Assembly: GCF_052118845.1 (NCBI RefSeq)
Contig: NZ_JBQKGJ010000008.1
Span: 54,756-118,755, forward strand
Length of the DNA: 64,000 nt
From: Bilifractor sp002394235
Lineage (GTDB): Bacteria; Bacillota; Clostridia; Lachnospirales; Lachnospiraceae
Reading direction: 5' to 3'
Every line of letters begins with the position of its first letter. Position 1 is the stretch's first letter. The notes below the pieces were generated by a model. The model was not told the DNA's origin. It was given only the letters and a program-made list of their open reading frames with translations, and ran no database searches. The position numbers and the translations under genes are program-made. Shown one piece after another: positions 1 through 8,399 of this stretch.

Positions 1-723
1 GATGGAAAATCCGTCAATGTATTCCATGACGAGAACCTGTGAGGTTGTGTACCTGCGGTATAGCGTCGGTACGTCGACGAATGCGACGTCACTGTTGCAT
101 CGGGCAAACTCTTCCATGTTGTCTGCCTCTTTCAGGAAGTTCATTTCCTCCTGTGCAACCGACCAAAGTTCATCGAGAACCTGACTGAGATCCACGACAT
201 TTTTAAGCCCGCCGATGGAAGGCAGTAATCTTACTGCCCGGTGGAGAAGCCGGATATCCCGGGACATGGTGTCGTATATGCCCTTCCGCTGCACCTTGAT
301 GATAACGTTCTCACCGGTTTTCAGACGCGCGCGGTGTACCTGGGCGATGGACGCGGAGCCAAGAGAGACAGGGTCGATGCTCTCGAAGATCTCGGACCAT
401 CTGTCACCGTAGGAGGTCTCGATAACGGAGATGACGTCGGAGAAGGGCATGGGCGTCACTTCAGAATTGAGCTTCATCAGCTCTGTGCAGTATTCCTTGG
501 GCAGAATATCGGAGTGAAGGGACATAATCTGTCCGAGCTTGATATAGGTAGGGCCAAGTTCCTCGATGACAATCCGAAGCTTCTCCGGGGTGACGCCGCG
601 GAAGACCTTGTTTTCGAGGAGAATCTGTGTGATCTCCTTCAGACGGGAGGAGCTGTCAGGCTTTTTTTCAGGTTTTTCCGGAACGGTATTCTTGTTGTTC
701 ACGTTCTCTTCTGCATGATTCAT
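1..723 (-). CDS. AarF/UbiB (ABC1) family protein kinase-like, 3' part cut by window edge
   Basis: The first 241 codons of a minus-strand gene are present; the gene runs off the left edge. Reading the minus strand gives ABC1/UbiB hallmarks: a KLGQ motif near residue 63 (YIKLGQIMSLHSDILP), the Ala-rich loop SLGSASIAQVHRA, the nucleotide-binding lysine in IIKVQR, EEMNFLKEADN and VLVMEYIDG. Family members are atypical kinases/ATPases; in clostridia, which lack ubiquinone, the substrate is unknown. The start at 723 is preceded by AAGGTGAG. The upstream minus-strand neighbour is a phasin-like gene, a pairing I recall from other clostridia. The C-terminal half cannot be judged. Confidence 0.9.
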   Translation of the reverse strand, partial: MNHAEENVNNKNTVPEKPEKKPDSSSRLKEITQILLENKVFRGVTPEKLRIVIEELGPTYIKLGQIMSLHSDILPKEYCTELMKLNSEVTPMPFSDVISVIETSYGDRWSEIFESIDPVSLGSASIAQVHRARLKTGENVIIKVQRKGIYDTMSRDIRLLHRAVRLLPSIGGLKNVVDLSQVLDELWSVAQEEMNFLKEADNMEEFARCNSDVAFVDVPTLYRRYTTSQVLVMEYIDGFSI

Positions 724-834
724 GACAAATTCTCACCTTCTCTGTAAAGATCTGTGGTCCGCAGGGACACCACAGGTGTGTCAGCATGCCGTGACGGAGG
801 AGGAAAGCAGGCAGTATTGTCCGCTTACGCGTCA

Positions 835-963
835 CTTCGTGCTCATACCTGTTGTCGTCGCTAATGTTCTTGCCCACTGGTGAGCAAGCTCCCCGTGGGC
901 CAAGAACATTGCGACTGGACTTTTCAGTAAACCTCATACGATAAGGCGTGCCACATACTGTCC
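835..963 (-). repeat. Intergenic structured element A, sharing modules with 35090-35397
   Basis: This lies between the phasin-like and AarF genes. It contains a long hairpin at about 860-913 (AATGTTCTTG pairing with CAAGAACATT, extended by GCCCAC/GTGGGC). Read on the minus strand, a first module of about 34 bases (AGTATGTGGCACG, then CTTATCGTATGAGG) is closed by GGAC/GTCC at 917-963. A second module, CAACAGGTATGAGC(AC)GAAG, lies at 835-854. Both modules recur near 35.2-35.4 kb in another order. No coding sense was found in 724-974. Confidence 0.6.
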
Positions 964-974
964 GGATGGCAGGC

Positions 975-1346
975 TCAGTCGTCCGGAGTTTCCTCTGCAG
1001 CGGTATCCTTCGCGGCAAGCTGCTCCTTCAGAGCGGCAAGCTGTTCGGGAGTCAGGCTGTTGAGCATTTCGGAGAAGTCGTCTCCCTTTGGAGCGGCTGA
1101 CGGCTGACTGGAATCGGCTTTTGCCGCGGTCTTCTCCTTCGCCTTTGCCTTTGCGTCAGCGACGGCATCATCCACCTTGTGCTTGAGCTCCTGATTCAGA
1201 ACCTTCCCCTGCTCAACGGTAAGCTCTCCCTTTTCGACGAGGCTGTCGATGGCCGCCTTTGATTTCTCCGCGCCGAGAGCTACAGCTCCCACACCCGCGA
1301 GAAAAATTTTACGGAAAGTATCGGTCAGTTTTAAGTCGTCACTCAT
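975..1346 (-). CDS. Phasin-like (PHA granule/PhaF-type) small protein
   Basis: A 123-residue protein. The N-terminal half (DTFRKIFLAGVGAVALGAEKS, then ELTVEQGKVLNQELKHKVDD) matches the short phasin-like family common in clostridia. The Ala/Lys-rich middle and C-terminal stretch, with repeated LAALKEQLAAK, should form a helix or coiled coil. Start chosen at 1346 because AAAGGAGGA lies immediately upstream; the reading frame extends further 5' without a ribosome site. It precedes the AarF-like gene on the same strand and may be cotranscribed. Whether it binds polymer granules is unknown, since no PHA synthase gene is in view. Confidence 0.75.
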   Translation of the reverse strand: MSDDLKLTDTFRKIFLAGVGAVALGAEKSKAAIDSLVEKGELTVEQGKVLNQELKHKVDDAVADAKAKAKEKTAAKADSSQPSAAPKGDDFSEMLNSLTPEQLAALKEQLAAKDTAAEETPDD

Positions 1347-1467
1347 AATGATTCCTCCTTTTGTGCATTTATCTGATTGAAGATTGCTGTATATTTTATT
1401 CCTGAATTTCATAAGGAGCAAAATACGATATAGGTTTGGGCTGCTTCCGACTTTCAGACCCGCAGGA

Positions 1468-1833
1468 TCAAAATACCTTCGGGACAAAGATGAGAAGCCC
1501 GATGATTGCGGCAAAAATCGCCGATATCAGAACCGCTCCGGCTGCAGCATCCTTTGCAAGCTTTGCCAGCGGCTGTCTCTCCGGGGATACCAGATCGATA
1601 CAGGCTTCGATGGCGGTATTGACAATTTCCAGGCTCAGCACCTGCGCGAAGAGAATCATGCAGATCATCCATTCAGTCATGCTGATGTGCAGGACGCAGC
1701 CGGCAATGATGACAAGCGTCATAAAACCCAGATGAATCTTGATGTTGCGCTCTCTGCGGATGCAGGCCCAGATGCCCTGGAAGGCATATCCGAAGCTTTT
1801 ATATAAGGGATTCTTTCTCAATTTGACGCTCAT
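1468..1833 (-). CDS. dgkA: Undecaprenol/diacylglycerol kinase (DgkA family)
   Basis: Integral membrane kinase of the DgkA family; in Gram-positives these usually phosphorylate undecaprenol, feeding lipid-carrier recycling. Visible features are the N-terminal SFGYAFQGIW...RERNIKIH, the catalytic segment LEIVNTAIEACIDL around residue 65 and AKDAAAGAVLISA, with three hydrophobic segments, all typical for a protein of about 120 residues. The start at ATG 1833 (MSVKLRKNPLY) fits family length. An in-frame GTG at 1899 would add 22 residues but has no ribosome site. The ribosome site for 1833 (GCAGAGG) is close and weak, so the start is uncertain. Confidence 0.85.
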   Translation of the reverse strand: MSVKLRKNPLYKSFGYAFQGIWACIRRERNIKIHLGFMTLVIIAGCVLHISMTEWMICMILFAQVLSLEIVNTAIEACIDLVSPERQPLAKLAKDAAAGAVLISAIFAAIIGLLIFVPKVF

Positions 1834-2089
1834 CCTCTGCTTTAAAGGTTTTCCTTTCCCGGCTTCAGTTACAGAATTTTTATAACTGAATTGTACCACT
1901 GTCGGCGCAACAATACAACTTCCAACCGTTCCCGGCAGCTGCGGGTATAACCGTCCCCGGCAGCTGCGGATGGACGGTATCGGCGTGAATGATGACCGGT
2001 ATTTTAAGAGACAGGGTATATGGGATCGGGCTTTGTGTGGACGGTATCAGCGTGAAGTGCAACCGGAAACAGGAAAGAAATTAAATTTT

Positions 2090-2130
2090 GTAAGATTTGT
2101 TACGGCAAAATTGTATTTTTCTGTTATACT
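2090..2130 (+). promoter_or_regulatory. hcp promoter with CRP/FNR-type palindrome
   Basis: A -10 box TATACT (2125-2130) precedes hcp; no good -35 box is present at the expected place. Instead a palindrome GTAA-N6-TTAC sits at 2090-2103, centred about 41 bp before the predicted start of transcription, the class II activator position of CRP/FNR proteins. HcpR-type regulators of this family control hcp in other anaerobes. The rest of 1834-2172 holds nothing recognisable apart from a duplicated phrase CCCGGCAGCTGCGG at about 1930-1970. Confidence 0.45.
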
Positions 2131-2172
2131 GAACTCATTCTGATGTTGAAGTTAATCCCAGGAGGTATAATG

Positions 2173-4032
2173 ATGGATACAAATAATGCGATGTTCTGTT
2201 ATCAGTGCCAGGAGACGATGGGCGGAACGGGCTGTACAAGAGTAGGAATGTGTGGCAAGAAGCCGGATCTTGCCGCGATGCAGGATCTGCTGATCTATGT
2301 GACGAAGGGACTGTCTGCGATTGCCACACAGCTTCGCAGAGAAAAGACAGAGGTCACGGCGGACGTGAACCACATGGTGACGTCAAACCTTTTCGCAACG
2401 ATCACGAATGCGGATTTCGACAAGGAGGACATCATCTCCAGAATTGAAGCGACGCTGAGGAAAGAAGATGAACTTCTGGCTAAGGTGAGCAAGAAGGATG
2501 CTCTGCCGGAGGCGTCTCTGTGGAGAGGGTCTCGCGAGGAGTTTGCGGCAAAGGCCGCTGGTGTCGGAGTTCTTGCCACAAAGGATGAGGATATCCGCAG
2601 CTTCCGCGAACTGATTACCTACGGAGTGAAGGGGCTTGCCGCTTATGTGAGTCACGCGAACGCACTTGGAAAGGAAGATACCGAGATCGATATGTTCATA
2701 CAGAGGGCGCTGGCACAGACCATGGATGATACGCTCACTGGTGGAACCCTTCTCGCACTTGTGATGGAGACCGGACGATATGGCGTTCGCGGCATGGATC
2801 TGCTGGATCGCGCCAACACGGAGACATACGGCAATCCGGAGATTACAAAGGTGAATATCGGCGTTCGCAGTAACCCGGCGATTCTGATTTCCGGTCATGA
2901 TCTGAAAGATCTGGAGATGCTTCTGGAGCAGACACAGGGAACCGGCGTGGACGTATACACACACGGCGAAATGCTTCCGGCGCATTACTACCCGGCGTTC
3001 AAGAAATATGAGAATTTTGCCGGCAACTACGGAAACGCATGGTGGAAGCAGAAGGAAGAGTTCGAGAGCTTCAATGGTCCGGTTCTTCTGACCACGAACT
3101 GCCTGGTTCCGCCGAAGGATTCTTACAAGGATCGTCTGTTCACAACCGGCAATGCCGGCTATCCGGGCTGTGTTCACATCGACTCGGATGAGAACGGACA
3201 CAAGGATTTTTCCGCAATCATCGAGATGGCTAAGAAACTGCCTTCACCGACGGAGATCGAAACCGGAGAAATCGTAGGAGGCTTCGCGCATAATCAGGTA
3301 TTTGCGCTTGCGGACAAGGTAGTGGACGCGGTAAAGAGCGGAGCGATCCAGAAGTTTATCGTGATGGCTGGCTGCGACGGCCGCGCGAAGACCAGAAGTT
3401 ACTACACGGATTTCGCGAAGGCGCTGCCGAAGGATACGGTGATTCTGACAGCGGGCTGCGCGAAGTACAGATACAACAAGCTTGATCTCGGAGAGATCAA
3501 CGGGATCCCGAGGGTACTGGATGCTGGACAGTGCAACGATTCGTACTCCCTGGTTCAGATTGCGCTCAAGCTGAAAGAGGTGTTCGGATACGACAATCTG
3601 AATCAGCTTCCGATTGTCTACAACATCGCATGGTATGAGCAGAAGGCGGTAATCGTACTGCTTGCTCTTCTTTACCTGGATGTAAAGCACATTCATCTGG
3701 GACCGACGCTCCCCGCGTTCCTTTCTCCGAATGTCGCAAACGTGCTGGTGAAGTATTTCGGCATTTCCGGAATCGGCACCGTTCAGCAGGATATTGACTC
3801 CATGCTTGGAGGCTCTGATCAGCTGATCCGTGCGGATATGATTGTCGGCGATATTGTGCAGGCATATCCTTCTCTGGTGCCGGTAATGCTCAGCTGCGGT
3901 CTTCACTGCATCGGCTGCGGTGTCTCTGAAATGGAGACACTTGAAGAGGCATGCATGACCCACGGACTGGATGTGTATGATATGCTGGATATTCTGAATG
4001 ACGAGCTTGCGCACGAAAAGAATAACAAGTGA
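2173..4032 (+). CDS. hcp: Hybrid-cluster protein / hydroxylamine reductase
   Basis: Cytoplasmic hybrid-cluster protein of about 619 residues that reduces hydroxylamine and, in several bacteria, nitric oxide. The N-terminal cluster ligands are C9, C12, C21 and C27 (CYQCQETMGGTGC...C). Hybrid-cluster segments follow: ISGHDL, HGEMLPAHYYP, TTNCLVPP, GYPGCVHID, AGCDGRAKTRSYY, AGCAKYRYN and AGQCNDSYS. ATG at 2170 and 2173 are adjacent; 2173 is 7 nt from GGAGG and is preferred. It appears monocistronic, with its own promoter and a strong terminator. No separate hcr reductase gene lies nearby, as is usual for clostridia. Confidence 0.95.
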   Translation: MDTNNAMFCYQCQETMGGTGCTRVGMCGKKPDLAAMQDLLIYVTKGLSAIATQLRREKTEVTADVNHMVTSNLFATITNADFDKEDIISRIEATLRKEDELLAKVSKKDALPEASLWRGSREEFAAKAAGVGVLATKDEDIRSFRELITYGVKGLAAYVSHANALGKEDTEIDMFIQRALAQTMDDTLTGGTLLALVMETGRYGVRGMDLLDRANTETYGNPEITKVNIGVRSNPAILISGHDLKDLEMLLEQTQGTGVDVYTHGEMLPAHYYPAFKKYENFAGNYGNAWWKQKEEFESFNGPVLLTTNCLVPPKDSYKDRLFTTGNAGYPGCVHIDSDENGHKDFSAIIEMAKKLPSPTEIETGEIVGGFAHNQVFALADKVVDAVKSGAIQKFIVMAGCDGRAKTRSYYTDFAKALPKDTVILTAGCAKYRYNKLDLGEINGIPRVLDAGQCNDSYSLVQIALKLKEVFGYDNLNQLPIVYNIAWYEQKAVIVLLALLYLDVKHIHLGPTLPAFLSPNVANVLVKYFGISGIGTVQQDIDSMLGGSDQLIRADMIVGDIVQAYPSLVPVMLSCGLHCIGCGVSEMETLEEACMTHGLDVYDMLDILNDELAHEKNNK

Positions 4033-4054
4033 TTTTCTGACGCAGATATGAGAG

Positions 4055-4096
4055 ACCGCCACACCGGCTGTATTGCAGTTGGTGTGGCGGTCTTTT
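4055..4096 (+). terminator. Rho-independent terminator of hcp
   Basis: An 11-bp perfect stem ACCGCCACACC (4055-4065) / GGTGTGGCGGT (4081-4091) is followed by CTTTTATTT. The 96-bp dispersed repeat begins directly at its T-tract. Confidence 0.9.
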
Positions 4097-4097
4097 A

Positions 4098-4193
4098 TTT
4101 ACGCGAACAGTGAGCCGCAGCCGAATGCGAAGTATTCGTGTTCGGCGAGCGTCGCGATAGCGAGATAAAACTCGCGCAGCGTGTTTTATCTCG
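4098..4193 (+). repeat. 96-bp terminator-linked dispersed repeat, copy 1
   Basis: Begins TTTACGCGAACAG and ends GTTTTATCTCG. It contains two imperfect palindromes: CGAAT...ATTCG, and CGAGATAAAAC pairing with GTTTTATCTCG at the 3' end. Copies 2 (13945-14040, inverted) and 3 (24271-24366) differ from this at only one to three positions. It lies between the hcp terminator and the 3' end of the convergent SPFH gene. Confidence 0.9.
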
Positions 4194-4207
4194 ATGGGGA
4201 CGGTGCT

Positions 4208-5260
4208 TTATATTTCAGTGTTGTCAGAGCGTTGATCTTCAGAGACAACAGAAGAATTGATCGCGGCGGAAGCGGCTGCCGCTTCCCGTCCGCCCCGGCC
4301 GGTTTCGTTCGTGATGCAGGGGTCCTTCGGAACAGCGGGCTTAGGCTTCGGGTTCCGGTTGATGGGTGTCGTATCACCGATTCCCAGTGCCTCCCCGGCT
4401 ACGCCGAGGGAGGAAATGACATTCGCAATGTCAGAAGGCATGTAGATCTTGGTGGCTCTGCCGTCGGAGACGTCTTTGAGGGCTTCGATTCCCTTCAGCT
4501 TCAGGACACTCTCACTGATGCCTGCCCTGTTCAGATCACTGATACCTGCAGCCTCCGCCTCATAGACGAGCTTGATGGATTTGGCGCGTCCCTCGGCCAG
4601 AGCGATCTGAGCGTCACGTTCCGCTTCAGCGGCCAGAATCTTCGCCTTCTTGTCGCCCTCTGCCCGGCTTACAACGGCTTCCTGATGCGCCTGTGCCTCC
4701 AGAACCGTCTGACGGCGCTCGCGTTCTGCCCTCATCTGCTTCGTCATGACCTCTTCGATCTCCTTCGGGGGCTGGATATTCTTGATTTCCACGCGGGTGA
4801 CCTTGATGCCCCAGGGATCGGTCGCCTCGTCGAGAATCGCCTGCATTCTTCCGTTGATTGTCTCGCGGGAGGTGAGCGTCTGATCCAGTTCCATGTCGCC
4901 AATGATGTTTCGCAGCGTCGTTGCGGAGAGGTTCTGCAGACCGGAGATCGGATTTTCAATTCCGTAGGTGTAGAGCTTCGGATCAAATACATAACAGAAG
5001 ACAACCGAGTCGATCATCATGGTGACGTTGTCCTTGGTAATGACTGGCTGCGGCGGAAAGTCCAGTACCTGTTCCTTCAGGGATACTTTTTTGGCGATTT
5101 TTTCAACGATAGGCATTTTCAGATGAAGACCCGCATTCCAGATTGTCTTGAACTTTCCGAGGTGTTCAATGACGTATGCCTCTGCCTGCGGAACAATCCG
5201 AATGTTCGCCGCGATAAGCCAGATAACGAGAATCGCCAGAATAATCCAGATAACTGCCAT
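4208..5260 (-). CDS. SPFH/band 7 (stomatin/QmcA-like) membrane protein
   Basis: A 350-residue protein with an N-terminal membrane anchor (VIWIILAILVIWLIAANI). An SPFH domain follows (IVPQAEAYVIEHLGKFKT, DNVTMMIDSVVFCYVFDP, WGIKVTRVEIKNIQPP), then a charged Ala/Glu/Arg coiled coil at about 195-255 and an Ala/Ser-rich tail. The family forms large ring-like membrane microdomain scaffolds; the specific role here is unknown. Start at 5260 because AAAGGAG is 8 nt upstream; a further in-frame ATG six codons earlier lacks such a site. Often paired with an NfeD-like gene, which is absent here. Confidence 0.9.
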   Translation of the reverse strand: MAVIWIILAILVIWLIAANIRIVPQAEAYVIEHLGKFKTIWNAGLHLKMPIVEKIAKKVSLKEQVLDFPPQPVITKDNVTMMIDSVVFCYVFDPKLYTYGIENPISGLQNLSATTLRNIIGDMELDQTLTSRETINGRMQAILDEATDPWGIKVTRVEIKNIQPPKEIEEVMTKQMRAERERRQTVLEAQAHQEAVVSRAEGDKKAKILAAEAERDAQIALAEGRAKSIKLVYEAEAAGISDLNRAGISESVLKLKGIEALKDVSDGRATKIYMPSDIANVISSLGVAGEALGIGDTTPINRNPKPKPAVPKDPCITNETGRGGREAAAASAAINSSVVSEDQRSDNTEI

Positions 5261-5422
5261 ATGAAATACTCCTTTCATGGATGACTGCAGGGCTGCTTAT
5301 ATGCAGCGCGGCAGCCGGGTTTATACAATATTGTGGTGCAGGTAAAGCCCGCGCAGGCGGCTGTCGAAGTCTCTGCCCGCGTTCTTACGAAATGGCGGCT
5401 TCAGCTGTATCATCAGTATATC

Positions 5423-5460
5423 ATGACATATCCGCCAACGCATTAATTATTTTCGGAAAG
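5423..5460 (-). promoter_or_regulatory. Motif shared with 14713-14744, upstream of a minus-strand gene
   Basis: The plus strand reads ATGACATATCCGCC, 15 nt, then TTCGGAAAG. The same two blocks, 9 nt apart, lie upstream of the minus-strand gene at 14599. Both lie upstream of minus-strand starts, so it may be a shared control site. The rest of 5261-5616 holds no gene; a perfect 12-bp palindrome GTAACTCGTTAC is at 5579-5590, just before the next gene. Confidence 0.35.
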
Positions 5461-5616
5461 TAAGAAAAATATCTAAAAATAGTGAGAATTGTATTCTGCG
5501 AACGTAAGGTGTACGACAGCAAATCCTCATCCCCCGCAACCGGATTGTTTTTAGGTGTCTGAAGTTATAAAATAGATAGTAACTCGTTACAAAAACTGAA
5601 GAAATGTGAGGACAAT

Positions 5617-6390
5617 ATGCGATTTGAGAAGAAAAATACGGAGGTGATTGATGACCCGGTCCGTCACGCGGAATCCGTGTATCAGAAGAAATTTCACGTT
5701 GTGCAAAAGGCAGTACCGTGGGAATCGGTTTCTGGTGTATGCGTGACCTCGCAGTTCAGTTCCCTGGGAAAAGGGTATCAGAGACACTGCGGCCCTGTGG
5801 CGATTACAAATCTGATTCTGACACTGGATAAATGGTCTCTATGTGGAAAAAATCGGGAAAATACTGAAAGAGTGAAGGGGAGATATACGGATTCCGGGCA
5901 GAACTGGCAGAATTGCGGGCAGTCTCTTCTGCCGGAGGATGTGTTCCTTCGGGTGAGCGGAATCGGTGAAAAAACGCTGATCTATCATAACATGGATCTT
6001 TTTCATCATTTCGGAGGAACCAGTGATGCTCTGACGGGGCTTTATATCCGGGTCTGCCTGAGAAAGTATCACCTGGTATGCTCTGTCCTGCCGTGTGTCC
6101 CATATCGGAAAGGCCTTTTCATGGAGTGGGCGAAGGAGGGGCGGATTCTGTATCTCCAGCTGCGGAATCATCCCTGCTACGGGGATCATCATGTGATCTG
6201 CTACGGGGCAGTAGAGGTGGAAAGCGAGGACCGGGAGGAGCACGAGCTCTACCTTGCGATCGCGGACGGATGGGCGCCGCATCTGCGGTACCTTGCCGTG
6301 TCCGGACTCGGAATCTGCTTCGTGCATCAGATTATTCCGGAGAAGATCAGACAAAAAATATCCGCGGGCAGAACAGGAGGGTCAATTTGA
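5617..6390 (+). CDS. C39/papain-like cysteine-peptidase-fold protein, unassigned
   Basis: A 257-residue protein without signal peptide. I do not recognise a named family, but the layout suggests a papain/C39-like fold: a putative nucleophile in RHCGPVAITNLIL (Cys at about 58, followed by a helix), then YGDHHVICYGAVE (His at about 197) and LYLAIADGWAP (Asp at about 219). This Cys-His-Asp order is typical of C39-like proteins. Its stop codon overlaps the cardiolipin synthase start, so the two are probably translationally coupled. The start at 5617 has only weak ribosome-site support (GTGAGGAC). Function unknown. Confidence 0.65.
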   Translation: MRFEKKNTEVIDDPVRHAESVYQKKFHVVQKAVPWESVSGVCVTSQFSSLGKGYQRHCGPVAITNLILTLDKWSLCGKNRENTERVKGRYTDSGQNWQNCGQSLLPEDVFLRVSGIGEKTLIYHNMDLFHHFGGTSDALTGLYIRVCLRKYHLVCSVLPCVPYRKGLFMEWAKEGRILYLQLRNHPCYGDHHVICYGAVEVESEDREEHELYLAIADGWAPHLRYLAVSGLGICFVHQIIPEKIRQKISAGRTGGSI

Positions 6391-7949
6391 GTGAGAAGAT
6401 GAGAGTCGAGCAGAAGAGCTGGACAAAGACAAGTATTGTGCGGGTGTTTTTCTTTGTGATCCTGATTGTGATGCAGTTCGCGTGGATTTTTACAATGATC
6501 ACCAGTCTGGAGGCCAGGCTGCCCTGGCTTTCCACGACGATTACCTTCGGAGCCATGATTCTGACGCTCACAATTTTTGCGCGGCACATGAACGCGTCGT
6601 ACCGGATGTTCTGGATGATGGTTGTCATGGCTTTCCCGATGGCGGGGATTGTCTTTTACGCGATCATGGGAAGAAAAAATTCCACCCGGCGCATGCGGCG
6701 TGAGTTTGAGGAAATCGATCATGAGCTGTTCCGAAAGCTGAAGCAGAGCCGAAAAACGCTGGAGGCACTGGAAAAAGAGGATCAGAGAGCTGCCGGAGCC
6801 TCCAATTATCTGTGGAAGACCTGTGGTTTTCCGGTGTACCAGAACACGCGGGTGAAGTTTTTCCCGGATGCGGCGGAAGCCTTTGAGTCACAGCTTCATG
6901 ATCTGGAGAATGCGCAGCATCATATTTTCATGGAATATTTCGCGATTGAAGAGCAGGGCGCTTTTGAAAGAGTGTTTCGGATTCTGAAGAAAAAAGCTGC
7001 GGAGGGCGTGGAGATCCGTATGATCTACGATGATATCGGAAGCATTGCTTTTCTGAACCGGAAATTTAACCGGAAAATGGAAGAGGCGGGCATCCACTGC
7101 ATTCGGTTCAACCCTGTGCTCCCGCTGCTCAATATCTTCATCAACAACAGGGATCACAGGAAAATCATGGTGATCGACGGGGAAATTGCCTATACCGGCG
7201 GCTACAATATGGCGAATGAATATTTCCATATAACAAAGCCGTATGGCTTCTGGAAGGATACCGGAATTCGTCTGGAAGGCGCTGCTGTGCGCAGTTTTTC
7301 TCTGATCTTTCTGGAAATGTGGGATCTGCTCAGTCACACCGACCCGGATTGTGATGTGAAGAAATATCTGCCGGAGATCCCCGGAGGAATCGGGAGCGAC
7401 GGCTATGTGCAGCCCTATGCGGACAGCCCTCTCGACGATGAGCCGACCGGCGAAGAGGTCTATATGAATATGCTCAGGTCGGCCAAGAACTACGCGTATT
7501 TCGTGACACCGTATCTGATTATTACGGACGAAATGCGTCGGGAGATGGTGGGCGCCGCGAAGAGAGGGGTTGACGTGAGAATCATCACCCCGGGGATCCC
7601 GGACAAGAAACTGGTCTACCAGGAGACAAGGTCCTACTATTCGGGACTGGTCCGCGGAGGTGTTCGGATTTACGAGTATACGCCGGGCTTCTGTCACGCA
7701 AAGATGAGTATCGTCGATGACCGGTCGGCCACGGTCGGGACGATCAACCTGGACTACCGGAGCCTGTATCTTCATTTCGAGGATGGGGTTCTGTTCCACC
7801 GCACCAGCATTGTCGGGGAGATCAAGGCGGATTTTGAGAAAATGCTGCTGGAATCCGAAGAGGTGACGGATCGATACCGGAAGGGTGCGCAGACGATTTT
7901 GCAGCGGTCTGTGCGCGCGCTTCTCCGGTTCGTCGCGCCGCTTCTCTGA
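6387..7949 (+). CDS. cls: Cardiolipin synthase (two phospholipase-D motifs)
   Basis: A 520-residue membrane enzyme joining phosphatidylglycerol units into cardiolipin. Three hydrophobic segments lie in residues 14-95, then two HKD motifs: DHRKIMVIDGE near residue 256 and CHAKMSIVDD near 435, each followed by the expected Gly/Asn block (YTGGYN, GTINLD). I place the start at the TTG codon 6387, 6 nt after AGGAGG and overlapping the upstream stop; the next ATG (6399) is four codons later. Slightly longer than the typical 480-510 residues. Coupling to the C39-like gene is unusual. Confidence 0.92.
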   Translation: MSEKMRVEQKSWTKTSIVRVFFFVILIVMQFAWIFTMITSLEARLPWLSTTITFGAMILTLTIFARHMNASYRMFWMMVVMAFPMAGIVFYAIMGRKNSTRRMRREFEEIDHELFRKLKQSRKTLEALEKEDQRAAGASNYLWKTCGFPVYQNTRVKFFPDAAEAFESQLHDLENAQHHIFMEYFAIEEQGAFERVFRILKKKAAEGVEIRMIYDDIGSIAFLNRKFNRKMEEAGIHCIRFNPVLPLLNIFINNRDHRKIMVIDGEIAYTGGYNMANEYFHITKPYGFWKDTGIRLEGAAVRSFSLIFLEMWDLLSHTDPDCDVKKYLPEIPGGIGSDGYVQPYADSPLDDEPTGEEVYMNMLRSAKNYAYFVTPYLIITDEMRREMVGAAKRGVDVRIITPGIPDKKLVYQETRSYYSGLVRGGVRIYEYTPGFCHAKMSIVDDRSATVGTINLDYRSLYLHFEDGVLFHRTSIVGEIKADFEKMLLESEEVTDRYRKGAQTILQRSVRALLRFVAPLL

Positions 7950-8164
7950 GACGGTAAACAGCGTCACATACTTTATAGGCTGCGGATTGCGTCTTATTCT
8001 GCATCAGAGTCTCTTGCGCGCGCTTCGGATGTGACGATTATATGCGAATGGAAAACGCAGTGGAGAGACGTCCTCAGTCTCTTCCGCGCTTGCGGCGGTC
8101 CAGTCTGCGTTTTGGAAGTGCTGATAAAGCAACTGGAATCCTTCCCGGTTTTGCAGAATGCCGC

Positions 8165-8193
8165 TTGCAATTGAAAATACAGTGTTATATAAT
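8165..8193 (+). promoter_or_regulatory. suf operon promoter
   Basis: TTGCAA (8165-8170), a 17-bp spacer and TATAAT (8188-8193). Transcription would start near 8200, leaving a leader of about 200 nt before sufC. The preceding stretch 7950-8164 shows no coding sense or clear terminator. Confidence 0.8.
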
Positions 8194-8199
8194 GAAGCG

Positions 8200-8399
8200 A
8201 CTGAAAAGTGTAGCATTTTACTAGGGTTTATTTTACAGGAACCGTGAAAAAGCGAGGAGATGGAGGATTCACACGGTATGCGATGCTATGTGCCGCGTGC
8301 CGCGCGAGTGCGTATCACAGAGAAATTCGCGGCCTGTACAGTTTGCGATCAAAGCAGATCGCAGGAATGTTTTACGGACAGTGATATCAGGAGGATGTT
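8200..8399 (+). promoter_or_regulatory. Long 5' leader of the suf operon
   Basis: About 200 untranslated nt precede sufC. A hairpin TGCGATC...GATCGCA lies at about 8345-8363, and several short GC-rich inverted stretches precede it. No known riboswitch pattern, T-box motif or Rrf2-type palindrome was recognised. The length suggests post-initiation control, but that is inference. Confidence 0.35.

Noticed and set aside
241..747. A long plus-strand open frame at the window start
   Set aside because: It is the complement of the AarF/UbiB-like gene, whose minus-strand reading shows clear family motifs.
2383..3201. Long minus-strand open frames across hcp, and similar ones across purB, ABC-F and glyQS
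   Set aside because: Antisense frames of conserved genes, without ribosome sites or family motifs.
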